A stretch of 64,000 nt of DNA from assembly GCA_031286585.1 (NCBI GenBank), contig JAITUC010000038.1, forward strand, positions 743,185 through 807,184, given 5' to 3'. The notes beneath the pieces were generated by a model, which searched no databases, was not told the origin of the DNA, and saw only the letters and a list, made by a program, of their open reading frames with translations. The stretch comes from Delftia acidovorans (GTDB taxonomy: Bacteria > Pseudomonadota > Gammaproteobacteria > Burkholderiales > Burkholderiaceae_C). Positions 29,601 through 37,764 of the stretch are shown here, one piece after another. The stretch's first letter is position 1, and the number at the start of each line of letters is the position of its first letter. Made by a program: the position numbers and the translations under genes.

Positions 29601-29819
29601 GCGGACGCTGGACAGCTCGCGCTCGATCAGCGAGACCACGGAGTCATTGAGCGTCTTTGGCGTGGCGCCCGGGTAGGTGGCATACAGGCTCACCGTGGGC
29701 GGCGCCACCGTGGGATAGCGCGAGATCGGCAGTTGCGGAATGGCGAGCACGCCCAGCAGCACGATGAACAGCGCGATGACCCAGGCAAAGACGGGCCGGT
29801 GAATGAAGAACTGTGGCAT
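26679..29819 (-). CDS. RND multidrug efflux permease (AcrB/MexB type, HAE1)
   Basis: 1046 residues, the normal length for hydrophobe/amphiphile RND pumps. It is a trimeric inner-membrane proton-drug antiporter. Visible features are the N-terminal FFIHRPVFAWVIALFI, the proton-relay acidic pair in GIIVDDAIVVVENVER and the relay Lys in GLSAKNAILIVEFAKQL. Two large periplasmic loops and twelve helices are expected. There is no membrane-fusion adaptor or outer-membrane channel gene beside it; the upstream 380 bases hold no such gene. It must borrow partners encoded elsewhere or have lost them. It is divergent from a response regulator/kinase pair that probably controls it. Confidence 0.93.
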   Translation of the reverse strand: MPQFFIHRPVFAWVIALFIVLLGVLAIPQLPISRYPTVAPPTVSLYATYPGATPKTLNDSVVSLIERELSSVRHLLYFESSVDTSGSAEIKATFKPGTNPELAQVDVQNRIKAVEPRLPQAVRQNGLQVESATSSFLLLVGLISPGGEFDELALNDYMARNIVEELRRIEGVGRVQLFGTERAMRVWVDPARLIAYGLSMGDLTQAIQQQNMQIAPGRVGDAPIAPGQRVTTPLTVQGQLTSPEQFAAIVLRANADGSRLVLGDVARVELGAQSYAFSNREDGKPATSAAVQLSPGANAVRTAAAVQKRMAELASILPQGMEHTISFNTAPFVKISIEKVVQTLVEAMVLVFLVMYLFLQNLRYTLIPAIVAPVALLGTFAVMLVAGFSINVLTMFGMVLAIGIIVDDAIVVVENVERLMAEEGLSPRDATLKAMKEITGAIVGITLVLTAVFIPMAFASGSVGVIYQQFTLSMAVSILFSAFLALSLTPALCATLLKPVAAGHHEKKGFFGWFNRGFERLTNRYEAHVTGLVRRTGRMMLLFAAIVAILVFALRQLPSAFLPEEDQGYFMASIQLPADATAERTLDIVKRYEEHVAQRPGIASSISVLGFSFAGSGPNAAMAFTTLKDWDQRNGATAGEEVALAQKAMEHAPEGAIMVLQPPAIDELGTSSGFTMYLQDRTGQGHAALKSATDQLLALAADSSVLGSAYQDSLPSGTSVRLEIDRHKAQALGVGFAAISETLSTAMGSLYVNDFPNAGRMQQVIVQADAPARMQVEDVLRLNVRNAAGGMVPLAEFATPVWSETPLQLVRYQGFLASRISGTPAPGTSSGAAMAEMERLAAQLPPGFAVAWTGQSLQERQSAAQAPLLMALSMLVVFLVLAALYESWSIPLSVMLVVPLGLLGAVAAVLLRGMPNDVFFKVGLITIIGLSAKNAILIVEFAKQLREEGMGLREAAIKAARLRLRPILMTSLAFALGVVPLMLASGASAETQHAIGTGVFGGMVSGTVLAVFFVPVFFVFVLEWQRHIAGPRGSARRPPPAADPGT

Positions 29820-30200
29820 GGACGCGAGGTCTGGTTTTCAATGCGCGCTCAGCGCGCTGCGGAAAAAACACGGCGCCTGGCGCCGATGCATCTGAAGGGG
29901 CATCCGGATGCAGATCCAGATTGCCAGGAGGCACGGGGATGGAGGAAACTCCTGCCGGTGCGGCTTCGGCCCGCGGCGTGTTGCCGCCGGGGCCATTCAT
30001 CCATGGAGCCGCTGCAAAGCTAACAGCTCTCCCACCCGCTCATACGGCATTGCCGCTGTGACTTCATATTCAGGGATTTGTTTCGCGTGCCGGCCAATGG
30101 TGGCGGCACAGACAAACAGCTTGCGTTCTTTCGATGGCATTTCGGCCCGAGAAATGTGGAAGAACGATGGAGATGAAGACAGGCCCCGCCGCGACCCAAA
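29820..30200. other. Divergent promoter region between RND pump and response regulator
   Basis: 381 bases. There is a perfect 12-bp palindrome GCATCCGGATGC at 29900-29911 and short dyads nearby (GGCGCC repeats around 29874-29885). A 119-codon leftward frame beginning at 30000 lacks any family features and overlaps the pump gene in another frame, so it is not called. No adaptor-protein remnant could be recognised. The region presumably carries the sites for the response regulator encoded immediately to its right. Confidence 0.4.
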
Positions 30201-30935
30201 ATGGCTCCTATCATTGCCCAGCCCTTGCCTTTCCAGCCATCGACATCGCTCATCCTCGTCGCAGAGGACGAGCCCGAGATCGCAGACATCCTGTGCGCCT
30301 ACCTGGCCCGCAGCGACCTGCGCAGCGTGCATGCCGCCGATGGCCAGCAGGCCCTTGAACTGCATCACCATTTGAAACCCGATCTCGTACTTCTCGACGT
30401 GCAGATGCCACGCCTGGACGGCTGGCAGGTGCTGTCCGAAATCCGCCGGCGCGGCGACACGCCCGTCATCATGCTCACCGCACTCAACCAGGACGTGGAC
30501 AAGCTCATCGGCCTGCGCATGGGCGCGGACGACTACGTGGGCAAGCCCTTCAACGCCGCTGAAGTGGTGGCACGCGTGCAGGCCGTGCTGCGCCGCTCGG
30601 GCCCGTCCCAGCGCCGCGACACGCAGCTGCTGCAGGCCGGCCCCTTCCGCGTGGACCTGGACAGCCGCGAGGTCAGCGTGCAGGTGCAGGGCGCCGCCCA
30701 TGTGCCCGATCTCACGGTGACCGAATTCAACCTGCTGGCCAGCCTGGTGCGCTCGCCGCGCAGGGTGTTCAGCCGCGCCGAACTGCTGCTCGGCTGCCTG
30801 CCCGAAGGCCACACGCTGGAGCGCACCGTGGACAGCCACATCAGCAAGCTGCGCAAGAAGCTGGAAAGCCTGGGCCTGCACGGCATGCCCGACAGCGTGC
30901 GCAGCGTGGGCTACCGGCTGGGGCTTGATCCATGA
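30201..30935 (+). CDS. OmpR-family response regulator (BaeR/AdeR-like)
   Basis: 244 residues. The receiver domain (about 15-130) has the acidic pocket AEDEPEI, phospho-Asp in LVLLDVQMPRLDGW, Thr in IIMLTA-type position and Lys in DDYVGKPF. The C-terminal winged helix (about 150-240) includes LTVTEFNLLASLVRSPRRVFSR and SHISKLRKKLE. The stretch LNQDVDKLIGLRMGADDYVGKPF is typical of regulators of RND efflux such as AdeR and BaeR. It is followed 34 bases later by its sensor kinase and is divergent from the RND gene, its most likely target. Confidence 0.92.
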   Translation: MAPIIAQPLPFQPSTSLILVAEDEPEIADILCAYLARSDLRSVHAADGQQALELHHHLKPDLVLLDVQMPRLDGWQVLSEIRRRGDTPVIMLTALNQDVDKLIGLRMGADDYVGKPFNAAEVVARVQAVLRRSGPSQRRDTQLLQAGPFRVDLDSREVSVQVQGAAHVPDLTVTEFNLLASLVRSPRRVFSRAELLLGCLPEGHTLERTVDSHISKLRKKLESLGLHGMPDSVRSVGYRLGLDP

Positions 30936-30969
30936 ACGCTGCACAGGCTGCAGGCCGGGGAGTGCCGTC

Positions 30970-32043
30970 ATGAGCGCAGCGGCGGGCCTGCGCAGGCAGG
31001 TGGTGCTGACCATGTCCGCCGTCACGCTGGCCGTGGTGGTGCTGTGCGTGCTGGGCTCGTACGCCTTCTATGCGCTGCTGCTGACCTTCCACCCGGCCAG
31101 CGTCTCCGACGGCTGGATGCCCTCCAGCGTGGAGCTGGCCTGGGTGCTGCTCACCCTGGTGGTGGCCATGCTGATTGCCATCTTCGTGGCCACGCGGCTG
31201 TCGCGGCGCATCCTGCCCTCGCTGGACTCGGTGGCCATCAGCCTGCGCCAGCTGGCCGAGGGAGACCTCTCGGCACGGGCCAGTACCGACGACAGCGCGC
31301 TGCACGAGGCCGCGCAGCTGGTGCACGACTTCAACAGCCTGGCCCGGCGCCTGGAAGGCATGGCGAAGGAGCGCGCCTTCTGGAGCGCGGCCATCGCCCA
31401 TGAGCTGCGCACGCCCGTGACCATCCTCAGCGGGCGGCTGCAAGGCCTGTCCGACGGCGTCTTCCTGCCCAGCAAGGACATGCTGGCCAGCCTGATGACC
31501 CAGGTCGAGGGGCTGACCCGCCTCATCGACGACCTGCGCCTGCTGGGCCTGCAGGAGAACGGCCACCTGCAGTTGCAGCTGCGCCAGACCTGCCTGGCGG
31601 GCGAGGTCCGCTCGGTGGCGCTGGCCGTGGGGCCGGCGCTGGAGCAGGCCGGCCTGCAACTGGCGCTGGAGCTGGACGAGCAGCCCGTGGTCTGCGACCC
31701 GGTGCGCATACGCCAGGCCCTGCTGGCCCTGCTGGAGAACGCCATGCAGTACGCGCAGCCGGGACCGCTGCTGGTGGCCGCGCGTGTGCGCCAGGGCCTG
31801 TGCACCGTGCGCGTGGAAGACAGCGGCCCCGGCGTGGCCGCCGACCTGGCGCCGCGCATCTTCGACGCCTTCCAGCGCGGTGAAGACGCCCGTACCCGAA
31901 GAAACGCCGGCGGGGGAGCCAGCAAAGGCAGCGGACTGGGCCTGGCCGTGGTGCAGGCCATTGCCCAGGCCCATGGCGGCAGGGCGCAATGCCTGCCGGG
32001 CACGCAAGGGGGCGCGCGGTTCGAACTGAGCTGGCCGGCCTGA
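30970..32043 (+). CDS. Sensor histidine kinase, partner of the adjacent response regulator
   Basis: 357 residues from the ATG at 30970. Two membrane helices (about 12-38 and 56-78) flank a very short periplasmic loop of about 18 residues. A HAMP segment (about 80-130) follows, then the dimerisation His in AHELRTPVTIL and a HATPase domain with N (ENAMQYA), G1 (EDSGPGVA) and G2 (GSGLGLAVVQAIAQAHGG) boxes. The small periplasmic loop argues for sensing within the membrane or via another protein. It is cotranscribed with the regulator and, by analogy with AdeRS and BaeSR, probably responds to envelope-active compounds and controls the RND pump. Confidence 0.92.
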   Translation: MSAAAGLRRQVVLTMSAVTLAVVVLCVLGSYAFYALLLTFHPASVSDGWMPSSVELAWVLLTLVVAMLIAIFVATRLSRRILPSLDSVAISLRQLAEGDLSARASTDDSALHEAAQLVHDFNSLARRLEGMAKERAFWSAAIAHELRTPVTILSGRLQGLSDGVFLPSKDMLASLMTQVEGLTRLIDDLRLLGLQENGHLQLQLRQTCLAGEVRSVALAVGPALEQAGLQLALELDEQPVVCDPVRIRQALLALLENAMQYAQPGPLLVAARVRQGLCTVRVEDSGPGVAADLAPRIFDAFQRGEDARTRRNAGGGASKGSGLGLAVVQAIAQAHGGRAQCLPGTQGGARFELSWPA

Positions 32044-32085
32044 ACCGCTGAACCGATGGACCGCTGAACCGGCCAGCGCGGTGGA

Positions 32086-33914
32086 TCAGCCGGCGCCCTG
32101 CGGGCCGCTGCAGCCCCAGTCGTCGGCCCGCACATGGCGTGCGTCCCAGGCGGCGGCCAGCGCAGCGGCCCGGCCCAAGCGCACGCGGCCTGATTCAAAG
32201 TCCACGATGGCGGTCTCCTGCGCCGCCGCAGGCCGCGCAGGCCGCTCGCGCGTGCGGCCGTCGGTGAGCAGCCACAGCCAGCCCTGGCAGGAGGCGTCCG
32301 CGCCGCAATGGCGCTGCAGCAACTGGCCTGCCTGTTCCACGGCCGCCTGCAGCGGCGTGCCGCCGCCACCGCCGATGGGGGCCACCCAGTCGTCATTCCA
32401 GGCCGCTGCCTTGCGCGGCGGCAGGCGCAATTCCACGCGCGTGCCCGCAAAGCAGATCAGTGCCACCTGCTCGCGGCGGCGGTAGGCCTCTTCCATCAGC
32501 GACAGCAGCACGCCCTTGGCACGCGCCAGCGCGCCGCTGCCCGCCATGGAGGCCGAGCAATCGAGCACGAAGCAATGCAGCCGCGTGGCCTGCGGCGGCT
32601 CGCGGCGGCGCTGCAGATGTTCGGGTGCCAGCGCCTGGGCGCCGCGTGCGGCCAGCGTGCGCGGCCAGTCCCAGCTGCCTGCGGCCTGCCCGCCTTGCGC
32701 CTGGGCCAGCCGCGCCAGGCCGGTCGCCTGCTGGCCCGCCCTCGCATCCCTTGCCTGTGGCGCGGGGCCGCGAGGGCTCAGGCTTTTTTTGTGGCGGGCG
32801 CTCCCGCCTTTGCGGCCTCGCGGGCCAGCAATGAAGGCACGGCGACACGCAGCAGGCCCACGGGTTCGGGCGGCATGGCGCCCCAATCGGCTTCGGAGGG
32901 CTGGCTGTCGCTCTCGCCATTCGCCGGGGAATCGGCCGACGGGCGACCCTGGGGCGGCGACTGGGGCGGCGGATTCGATGGCGCTTGCTCCGGTGATTGC
33001 TGCTGCGGCTGCGGCGCCCCCGGCTTGCGGCGGTGCACCAGCACCAGCTCGGCCACGGCCTGCACATGGGCGGGCGCCACATCGGCATCGCCCAGCCAGG
33101 CGGCCCAGGCGCGGGCGGCACGCAGCAGCACCAGGTCGGCGCGCAGGCCGTCCACCTGGGCGGCAATGCACAGCGCGCCCGCGGCCTGCAGCACCGCGTC
33201 GGACCAGGGCAGCGCGCCGGCCGGCTGCAGGCGCTCGCGCGCCCTGCGCAGCTGGGCGGCCAGCGCGGCCTGGGCGCCTGCATGGCGGGCGCGGAAGGCG
33301 GCCGGGTCGGCGTCGAACAGCAGCCGCGCGCGCACGATGGCCTGGCGCTGGGCCGGGTCCTCCACATTGGCCAGCCGCACGCACAGGCCCAGGCGGTCCA
33401 GCAGCTGCGGGCGCAACTGTCCTTCCTCTGGGTTCATGGTGCCCACCAGCACGAAGCGCGCCGCATGGCGGTGCGAGATGCCGTCGCGCTCGACCACATT
33501 GACGCCGCTGGCGGCGGCATCCAGCAGCACATCGACCAGGGCATCGGGCAGCAGGTTGATCTCGTCCACATAGAGCACGCCGCCATGGGCGCGCGCCAGC
33601 AGGCCGGGCGCGAATTGGAGCGCATGGCCGGCCATGGCCTGGCCCAGGTCCAGCGAGCCGGCCAGATGCTCCAGCGAGGCGCCTAGCGGCAGGGTGACGA
33701 AGGGCGCGGCATCGATGAGCTCGGCCAGGGCGCGCGCTGCCGTGGACTTGGCCGTGCCGCGCGGCCCCTCGATCAGCACGCCGCCCAGTTGCGGGTCGAT
33801 GGCGGCCAGCAGCAGGGCCTGGCACAGCAGGGGCTGGCCCGCGATGGCGGCAAAGGGAAACAGCGGCGGCAGCGCGGGCTGTGCGCCGGTGCCCAGGTCA
33901 GGGGAGGCGGTCAT
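32086..33914 (-). CDS. ChlI-VWA (ChlD-like) chelatase subunit made by -1 frameshift
   Basis: The product would be 609 residues: 377 codons in the zero frame from 33914, then a -1 slip on A7 (32784-32790), then 232 more residues to 32086. The added part carries a proline/arginine linker and a von Willebrand A domain whose metal site is complete: VLDCSASMAG (DxSxS), GGGGTPLQAA and WLLTDGRTRE. Between the slip site and the metal motif there is no ATG, GTG or TTG in the VWA frame, so the domain can be made only by recoding (or after an indel). ChlD-like subunits bridge the AAA ring and CobN in cobalt chelation. It sits next to cobN, where such frameshifted genes have been described. Confidence 0.8.
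32738..32790 (-). promoter_or_regulatory. Programmed -1 ribosomal frameshift signal
   Basis: Reading leftward, the heptamer A AAA AAA (32790-32784) is in the register required for tandem -1 slippage from the ChlI frame. After a 6-base spacer, GCCTGA, which contains the zero-frame stop, comes a perfect 8-bp stem GCCCTCGC/GCGAGGGC (32777-32770 and 32745-32738) closing a 24-base loop. A GGCGGG/CCCGCC stem lies just upstream. Spacer length and stem position are textbook for bacterial -1 frameshifting. Confidence 0.82.
32778..33914 (-). CDS. ChlI-like AAA ATPase subunit of cobalt/magnesium chelatase (zero-frame product)
   Basis: 378 residues ending ...ATKKA at the TGA at 32778-32780. AAA+ motifs are GPRGTAKST (Walker A), GGVLYVDEINLL (Walker B) and VGTMNPEEGQLRPQLLDRLG (sensor/arginine-finger region). 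A Pro/Gln-rich linker follows from about residue 300. It overlaps the cobN stop by four bases (ATGA), so the two are translationally coupled. In two-component chelatases the ChlI ring hydrolyses ATP to drive metal insertion. The last codons AAA AAA GCC TGA overlap the slippery site, so normal termination yields ChlI and slippage yields the ChlD-like form. Confidence 0.88.
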   Translation of the reverse strand: MTASPDLGTGAQPALPPLFPFAAIAGQPLLCQALLLAAIDPQLGGVLIEGPRGTAKSTAARALAELIDAAPFVTLPLGASLEHLAGSLDLGQAMAGHALQFAPGLLARAHGGVLYVDEINLLPDALVDVLLDAAASGVNVVERDGISHRHAARFVLVGTMNPEEGQLRPQLLDRLGLCVRLANVEDPAQRQAIVRARLLFDADPAAFRARHAGAQAALAAQLRRARERLQPAGALPWSDAVLQAAGALCIAAQVDGLRADLVLLRAARAWAAWLGDADVAPAHVQAVAELVLVHRRKPGAPQPQQQSPEQAPSNPPPQSPPQGRPSADSPANGESDSQPSEADWGAMPPEPVGLLRVAVPSLLAREAAKAGAPATKKA

Positions 33915-36900
33915 CCGCGCAATCCTTCGAGGTGGTTTTCATGTTCCAGCAGCAGGTCTTCCAGCTGCTGGCGATGGTCGCCGGGCTGCTCCCACAGGCC
34001 GCGCTGCATGGCTTCGAGCAGGCGCTCCAGCATGTCGCGCAGGGCCTGCGGATTGTGCTGCACGAGAAATTCGCGCGTGGCCGCATCCAGCACATAGGCG
34101 TCGGCCACCAGCGCGTACTGGTGGTCGCCCACCTGCTGCGTGGTGGCGTCGAAACCGAAGAGATAGTCCACCGTAGCCGCCATCTCGAAGGCGCCCTTGT
34201 AGCCGTGGCGCTTGGCACCGTCCATCCACTTGGGATTGGTGACGCGCGAGCGCACCACGCGCGCAATCTCTTCCTTGAGCGAGCGCACGCGCGGCTGGGC
34301 CGGGTTGGCATGGTCGCCGTGGTAGAGCGCGGGCTGGCGGCCCGACAGGTGGCGCACGACCGAGGCCATGCCGCCCTGGAACTGGAAGTAATCGCCCGAG
34401 TCGAGGATGTCGTGCTCGCGGCTGTCCTGGTTGTGGGCCACCACGTCGAGTTCGCCCAGGCGGCGGCGCAGCGCATCGCCTGCGGGCACGCCCTCGGCGT
34501 CCTGGCCGTAGGCGTGCTGGCTCCAGCCCAGGTAGGCCTGGGCCAGGTCGGCATCGCCCTGCCAATCACCGCTCTGGAACAGCCCGCCCAGGCCCGATCC
34601 ATAGTGGCCGGGCGGCGCGCCGAACACGCGCCAGCCGGCCTGCAGGCGGGCCTGCGCGGCGTCCATGCCCTGCGCCCGCAGCTGCTCGGCCTCGGCCAGG
34701 ATGCGTGCGCGGATGGGATTGTCCTCGGCATCTTCGTCGAGCGCGGCCACGGCCTGCACGGCCGCGTCGAACATCTGCACGGCGCCCGGGAAGGCATCGC
34801 GGAAAAAGCCCGAGATACGCAGAGTCACATCCACGCGCGGCCGGCCCATGCCCACGCGCGGCACGACCTCGAAGTCCACCACGCGCTGGCTGCCGGGCGC
34901 CCATTTGGGGCGCACCCCGATCAGCGCAAAGGCCTGGGCGATGTCGTCGCCGCCCGTGCGCATGGTGGCCGTGCCCCAGACCGACAGGCCCAGGGTGCGC
35001 GGGTACTCGCCATGCTCCTGCAGATAGCGCTCCAGCAGCCTGAGCGTGGCCTGCTGGCCCAGCTCCCAGGCGGCCTGGGTGGGAATGGCACGCGTGTCCA
35101 GCGTGTAGAAATTGCGCCCCGTGGGCAGCACGTCGGGCCGCCCGCGCGAAGGCGATCCGCTGGGCCCGGGCGGCACGAAGCGGCCCTGCAGCCCGCGCAG
35201 CAGCTGGCGCAGTTCCTCGCCGCCACAGGCGTCCAGCGCAGGCGCCAGCACGGCATGCACCTGCTCCAGCGCGGCGCGCGTCTGCGGCCAGTCACCGGCC
35301 GGGGCCTCGCCTTCCAGCAACCGCTGCGCCAGCAGCTCCAGGCGCTCGCGCGTATCGCCCTCATGGCGCCAGGGCTCGTCGCTCACGGCCTGCAGGGCGG
35401 CGGGGCGCGCGCCGGTCCAGGGGCGTGCGGGCTCCATGCGCAGCGGGTCGAACCCGGGGCTGTCCAGCAGGTCGGCAGCCAGCGCCTGGAGCAGGCCCTG
35501 GCCCTCGTCCGATGGGAAACGCGCCAGCGCCAGCAGCGTGTCGCGGCGCTGGCGCCCTTGAGGCGAGGCACCGAAGACATGCAGGCCGTCGCGGATCTGG
35601 GTTTCCTTGAGCTCGCACAGATAGGCGTCTATGCGCTCGAGCACGGCATCGTCGTCCTGGGCTACCTCGGCCGGCAGGTCCAGTTCCTGGTGCAGGTGCT
35701 GGCGGCGCACGGCCTCCAGGATCTGGCGGCGCAGCAGCGCGCCGCGCCGCGCATCGACCAGCAGGGCGTCGTAGTACTCGTCCACCAGGCGCTCCAGGTC
35801 CTGCAGCGGGCCGTGGTTTTCGGCGCGCGTCAGCGGCGGCATCAGGTGGTCGATGATCACGGCCTGGCTGCGGCGCTTGGCCTGGGCGCCTTCGCCGGGG
35901 TCGTTGACGATGAAGGGGTACAGGTGCGGCAGCGGGCCCAGGATGGCATCGGGCCAACACGCGCCCGACAGCGCCAGGCTCTTGCCCGGCAGCCATTCGA
36001 GGTTGCCATGCTTGCCCACATGGACCATGGCGTCCACGGCAAAGCGGTCGCGCAGCCAGAAGTAGAAGGCCAGGTAGCCGTGGGGCGGCACCAGCTCGGC
36101 ATCGTGGTAGCTCGCATAGTCCTGCGCGCCCATGCCTTTACCGCCCAATGCACGCGCCGGCTGTATGCCGACAAAGACATGGCCCAGGCGCAGGCCCGCG
36201 ATCATGAAGCGGCCCTGGCGCAGCAGCGGGTCGGCCTCGGGCGCGCCCCAGCGCGCCGTGATGGCGTCGGCCATGCCGGCCGGCAGAGCGGCCAGGCGCG
36301 CCAGGTACTCGTCCAGCGCATAGCTTTGCCAGGCCGGGCGCAGCGCCCACTGGGCCGGGTCGTTGGCAATGCCCTGCTGCAGGGTGTGCATCAGCGCATC
36401 GCCATCGGCGGGCAGTTGCGCGGGGTCGCCCAACTCATGCCCTTCGGCGGCCAGGTGCTGCAGGATGGCGATCACCGAGGCCGGCGTATCCAGCCCCACC
36501 CCGCTGCCGATGCGGCCTTCGCTGCCCGGATAGTTGGCCAGCACCAGGGCCAGGCGCTTGTCGCGCGCGGGCAGGCTGCGCAGGCGGCACCAGCGCCAGG
36601 CCAGGTCGGCCACGAAGTCCACGCGGTCGGGCTCGGGCTGGTAGGCCACCACGTCGGCCTGGGTAAAGGCGCAGCGGTGGGACAGGCCCTTGAAGCTGAT
36701 GGCGCGCGTGATGATGCGGCCATCCATCTCGGGCAGCACCACCTGCATGGCGATGTCGCGCGGGCGCAGGCCCTGGCTGTCGGCCCACCAGTCCTCGCGG
36801 TTGCCGCCGCTGGCTATCACCTGCAGCACGGGCGCATCGCCGGCCAGGGCCATGCCCGATTCCAGCGCCGAGAACGCCGTGGTGTTGAGCACCAGCTGCA

Positions 36901-37735
36901 CGGCATGGTCTTCGCACAGCTGGCGCAGCGTGGCCAGGCACAGCGGGTCCTTGAGCGAGTCCAGCGCCACGGGCAGCGGGTTCATGCCGCGCTGCTGCAG
37001 CGACAGGGCCATGGCGTCGAAGGCCGCCGTGTTGCCCGCCAGCAGGTGGGAGCGGTAGAACACCAGGGCCACGGTGGGCGCGCCCGGCGTCCAGGCGCGC
37101 CGCAGGTCGTCGATGCCGGCCACGTCATGGGCCTGGGCCTGGACCTGCGCAGGGCTGCGGACAGCGAACAGCGCGGGGGGAACGTGCACAGCCGCCTGCG
37201 GTAGCGTGCGCGGCGGCAGCGGCGCATCGCCCCGGTCCAGCCCGTGGTAGACGGTGGCCTTGAGGAACTCGCGCGCATTGGCCGCGCCGCCCGAGCGCAG
37301 GTACTGCCACAGCTGGCGGCAGGCGGCGGCCGGCAGCGTGCTGCGCGCCAGCAGGTGCGGGTCTTCCTGCAGGTCGCCCGAGAACATGGCCAGGCGCTGC
37401 CCCTTGCGGCGCGCCAGCGAGCCGATCTGCTCGATGCCGTAGGGCCAGGCCGATTCCGAGCCCAGGTGGTCCACGATGACCACGCGCGCATGGCGCAGCA
37501 CCTCGTCCACATACAGGTCCAGCGAGGCCGGCTGGCGCAGGTACAGCAGATTGGCCAGCCGCACCGAGGGGAAGTCCGCAGACGCCCCGGCCAGCGCGGC
37601 CACGGCCGAGGACAGCAGGGCCAGCGTGGTGTCGGCCGAACTCAGGATGACGATGTCGGCCGGCGTCTGGTCGAGGCGGGTGACGATGCTCTCGTCCTCG
37701 ACAAAGCCGCCGGGGCGCGTGGACAGCAGGTGCAT
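33911..37735 (-). CDS. cobN: Cobaltochelatase large subunit CobN
   Basis: 1274 residues, in the size range of CobN/BchH proteins. It is the porphyrinoid-binding subunit inserting cobalt into hydrogenobyrinate diamide in the aerobic cobalamin pathway. The CobN hallmark HVGKHGNLEWLPGK lies in the middle. Other stretches are AYLGWSQHAYGQDAEGV, KRHGYKGAFEMAATVDYLFG and DVTLRISGFFRDAFPG toward the C-terminus. It precedes and overlaps (ATGA) the ChlI/ChlD-like gene, its ATPase partner. CobW-like GTPase and B12-importer genes lie upstream under one cobalamin riboswitch. No other cob biosynthetic genes are in the window. Confidence 0.95.
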   Translation of the reverse strand: MHLLSTRPGGFVEDESIVTRLDQTPADIVILSSADTTLALLSSAVAALAGASADFPSVRLANLLYLRQPASLDLYVDEVLRHARVVIVDHLGSESAWPYGIEQIGSLARRKGQRLAMFSGDLQEDPHLLARSTLPAAACRQLWQYLRSGGAANAREFLKATVYHGLDRGDAPLPPRTLPQAAVHVPPALFAVRSPAQVQAQAHDVAGIDDLRRAWTPGAPTVALVFYRSHLLAGNTAAFDAMALSLQQRGMNPLPVALDSLKDPLCLATLRQLCEDHAVQLVLNTTAFSALESGMALAGDAPVLQVIASGGNREDWWADSQGLRPRDIAMQVVLPEMDGRIITRAISFKGLSHRCAFTQADVVAYQPEPDRVDFVADLAWRWCRLRSLPARDKRLALVLANYPGSEGRIGSGVGLDTPASVIAILQHLAAEGHELGDPAQLPADGDALMHTLQQGIANDPAQWALRPAWQSYALDEYLARLAALPAGMADAITARWGAPEADPLLRQGRFMIAGLRLGHVFVGIQPARALGGKGMGAQDYASYHDAELVPPHGYLAFYFWLRDRFAVDAMVHVGKHGNLEWLPGKSLALSGACWPDAILGPLPHLYPFIVNDPGEGAQAKRRSQAVIIDHLMPPLTRAENHGPLQDLERLVDEYYDALLVDARRGALLRRQILEAVRRQHLHQELDLPAEVAQDDDAVLERIDAYLCELKETQIRDGLHVFGASPQGRQRRDTLLALARFPSDEGQGLLQALAADLLDSPGFDPLRMEPARPWTGARPAALQAVSDEPWRHEGDTRERLELLAQRLLEGEAPAGDWPQTRAALEQVHAVLAPALDACGGEELRQLLRGLQGRFVPPGPSGSPSRGRPDVLPTGRNFYTLDTRAIPTQAAWELGQQATLRLLERYLQEHGEYPRTLGLSVWGTATMRTGGDDIAQAFALIGVRPKWAPGSQRVVDFEVVPRVGMGRPRVDVTLRISGFFRDAFPGAVQMFDAAVQAVAALDEDAEDNPIRARILAEAEQLRAQGMDAAQARLQAGWRVFGAPPGHYGSGLGGLFQSGDWQGDADLAQAYLGWSQHAYGQDAEGVPAGDALRRRLGELDVVAHNQDSREHDILDSGDYFQFQGGMASVVRHLSGRQPALYHGDHANPAQPRVRSLKEEIARVVRSRVTNPKWMDGAKRHGYKGAFEMAATVDYLFGFDATTQQVGDHQYALVADAYVLDAATREFLVQHNPQALRDMLERLLEAMQRGLWEQPGDHRQQLEDLLLEHENHLEGLRG

Positions 37736-37764
37736 GGAACAGGTTTCAGTGCGGAATCGGAAGG

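Noticed and set aside
29644..30000. Leftward 119-codon frame upstream of the RND gene as a possible adaptor-protein remnant
   Set aside because: The predicted sequence has no lipoyl/adaptor features or signal peptide and overlaps the pump start in another frame.
32784..32790. A7 run treated as a simple sequencing error in a fused chlI-chlD gene
   Set aside because: Register, 6-base spacer, perfect downstream stem and the cobN neighbourhood all fit a recoding site, so the error explanation is less likely, though not excluded.
33881..37204. Rightward open frame of about 1100 codons antisense to cobN
   Set aside because: It lacks any domain and mirrors cobN, whose motifs and operon overlaps are unambiguous.
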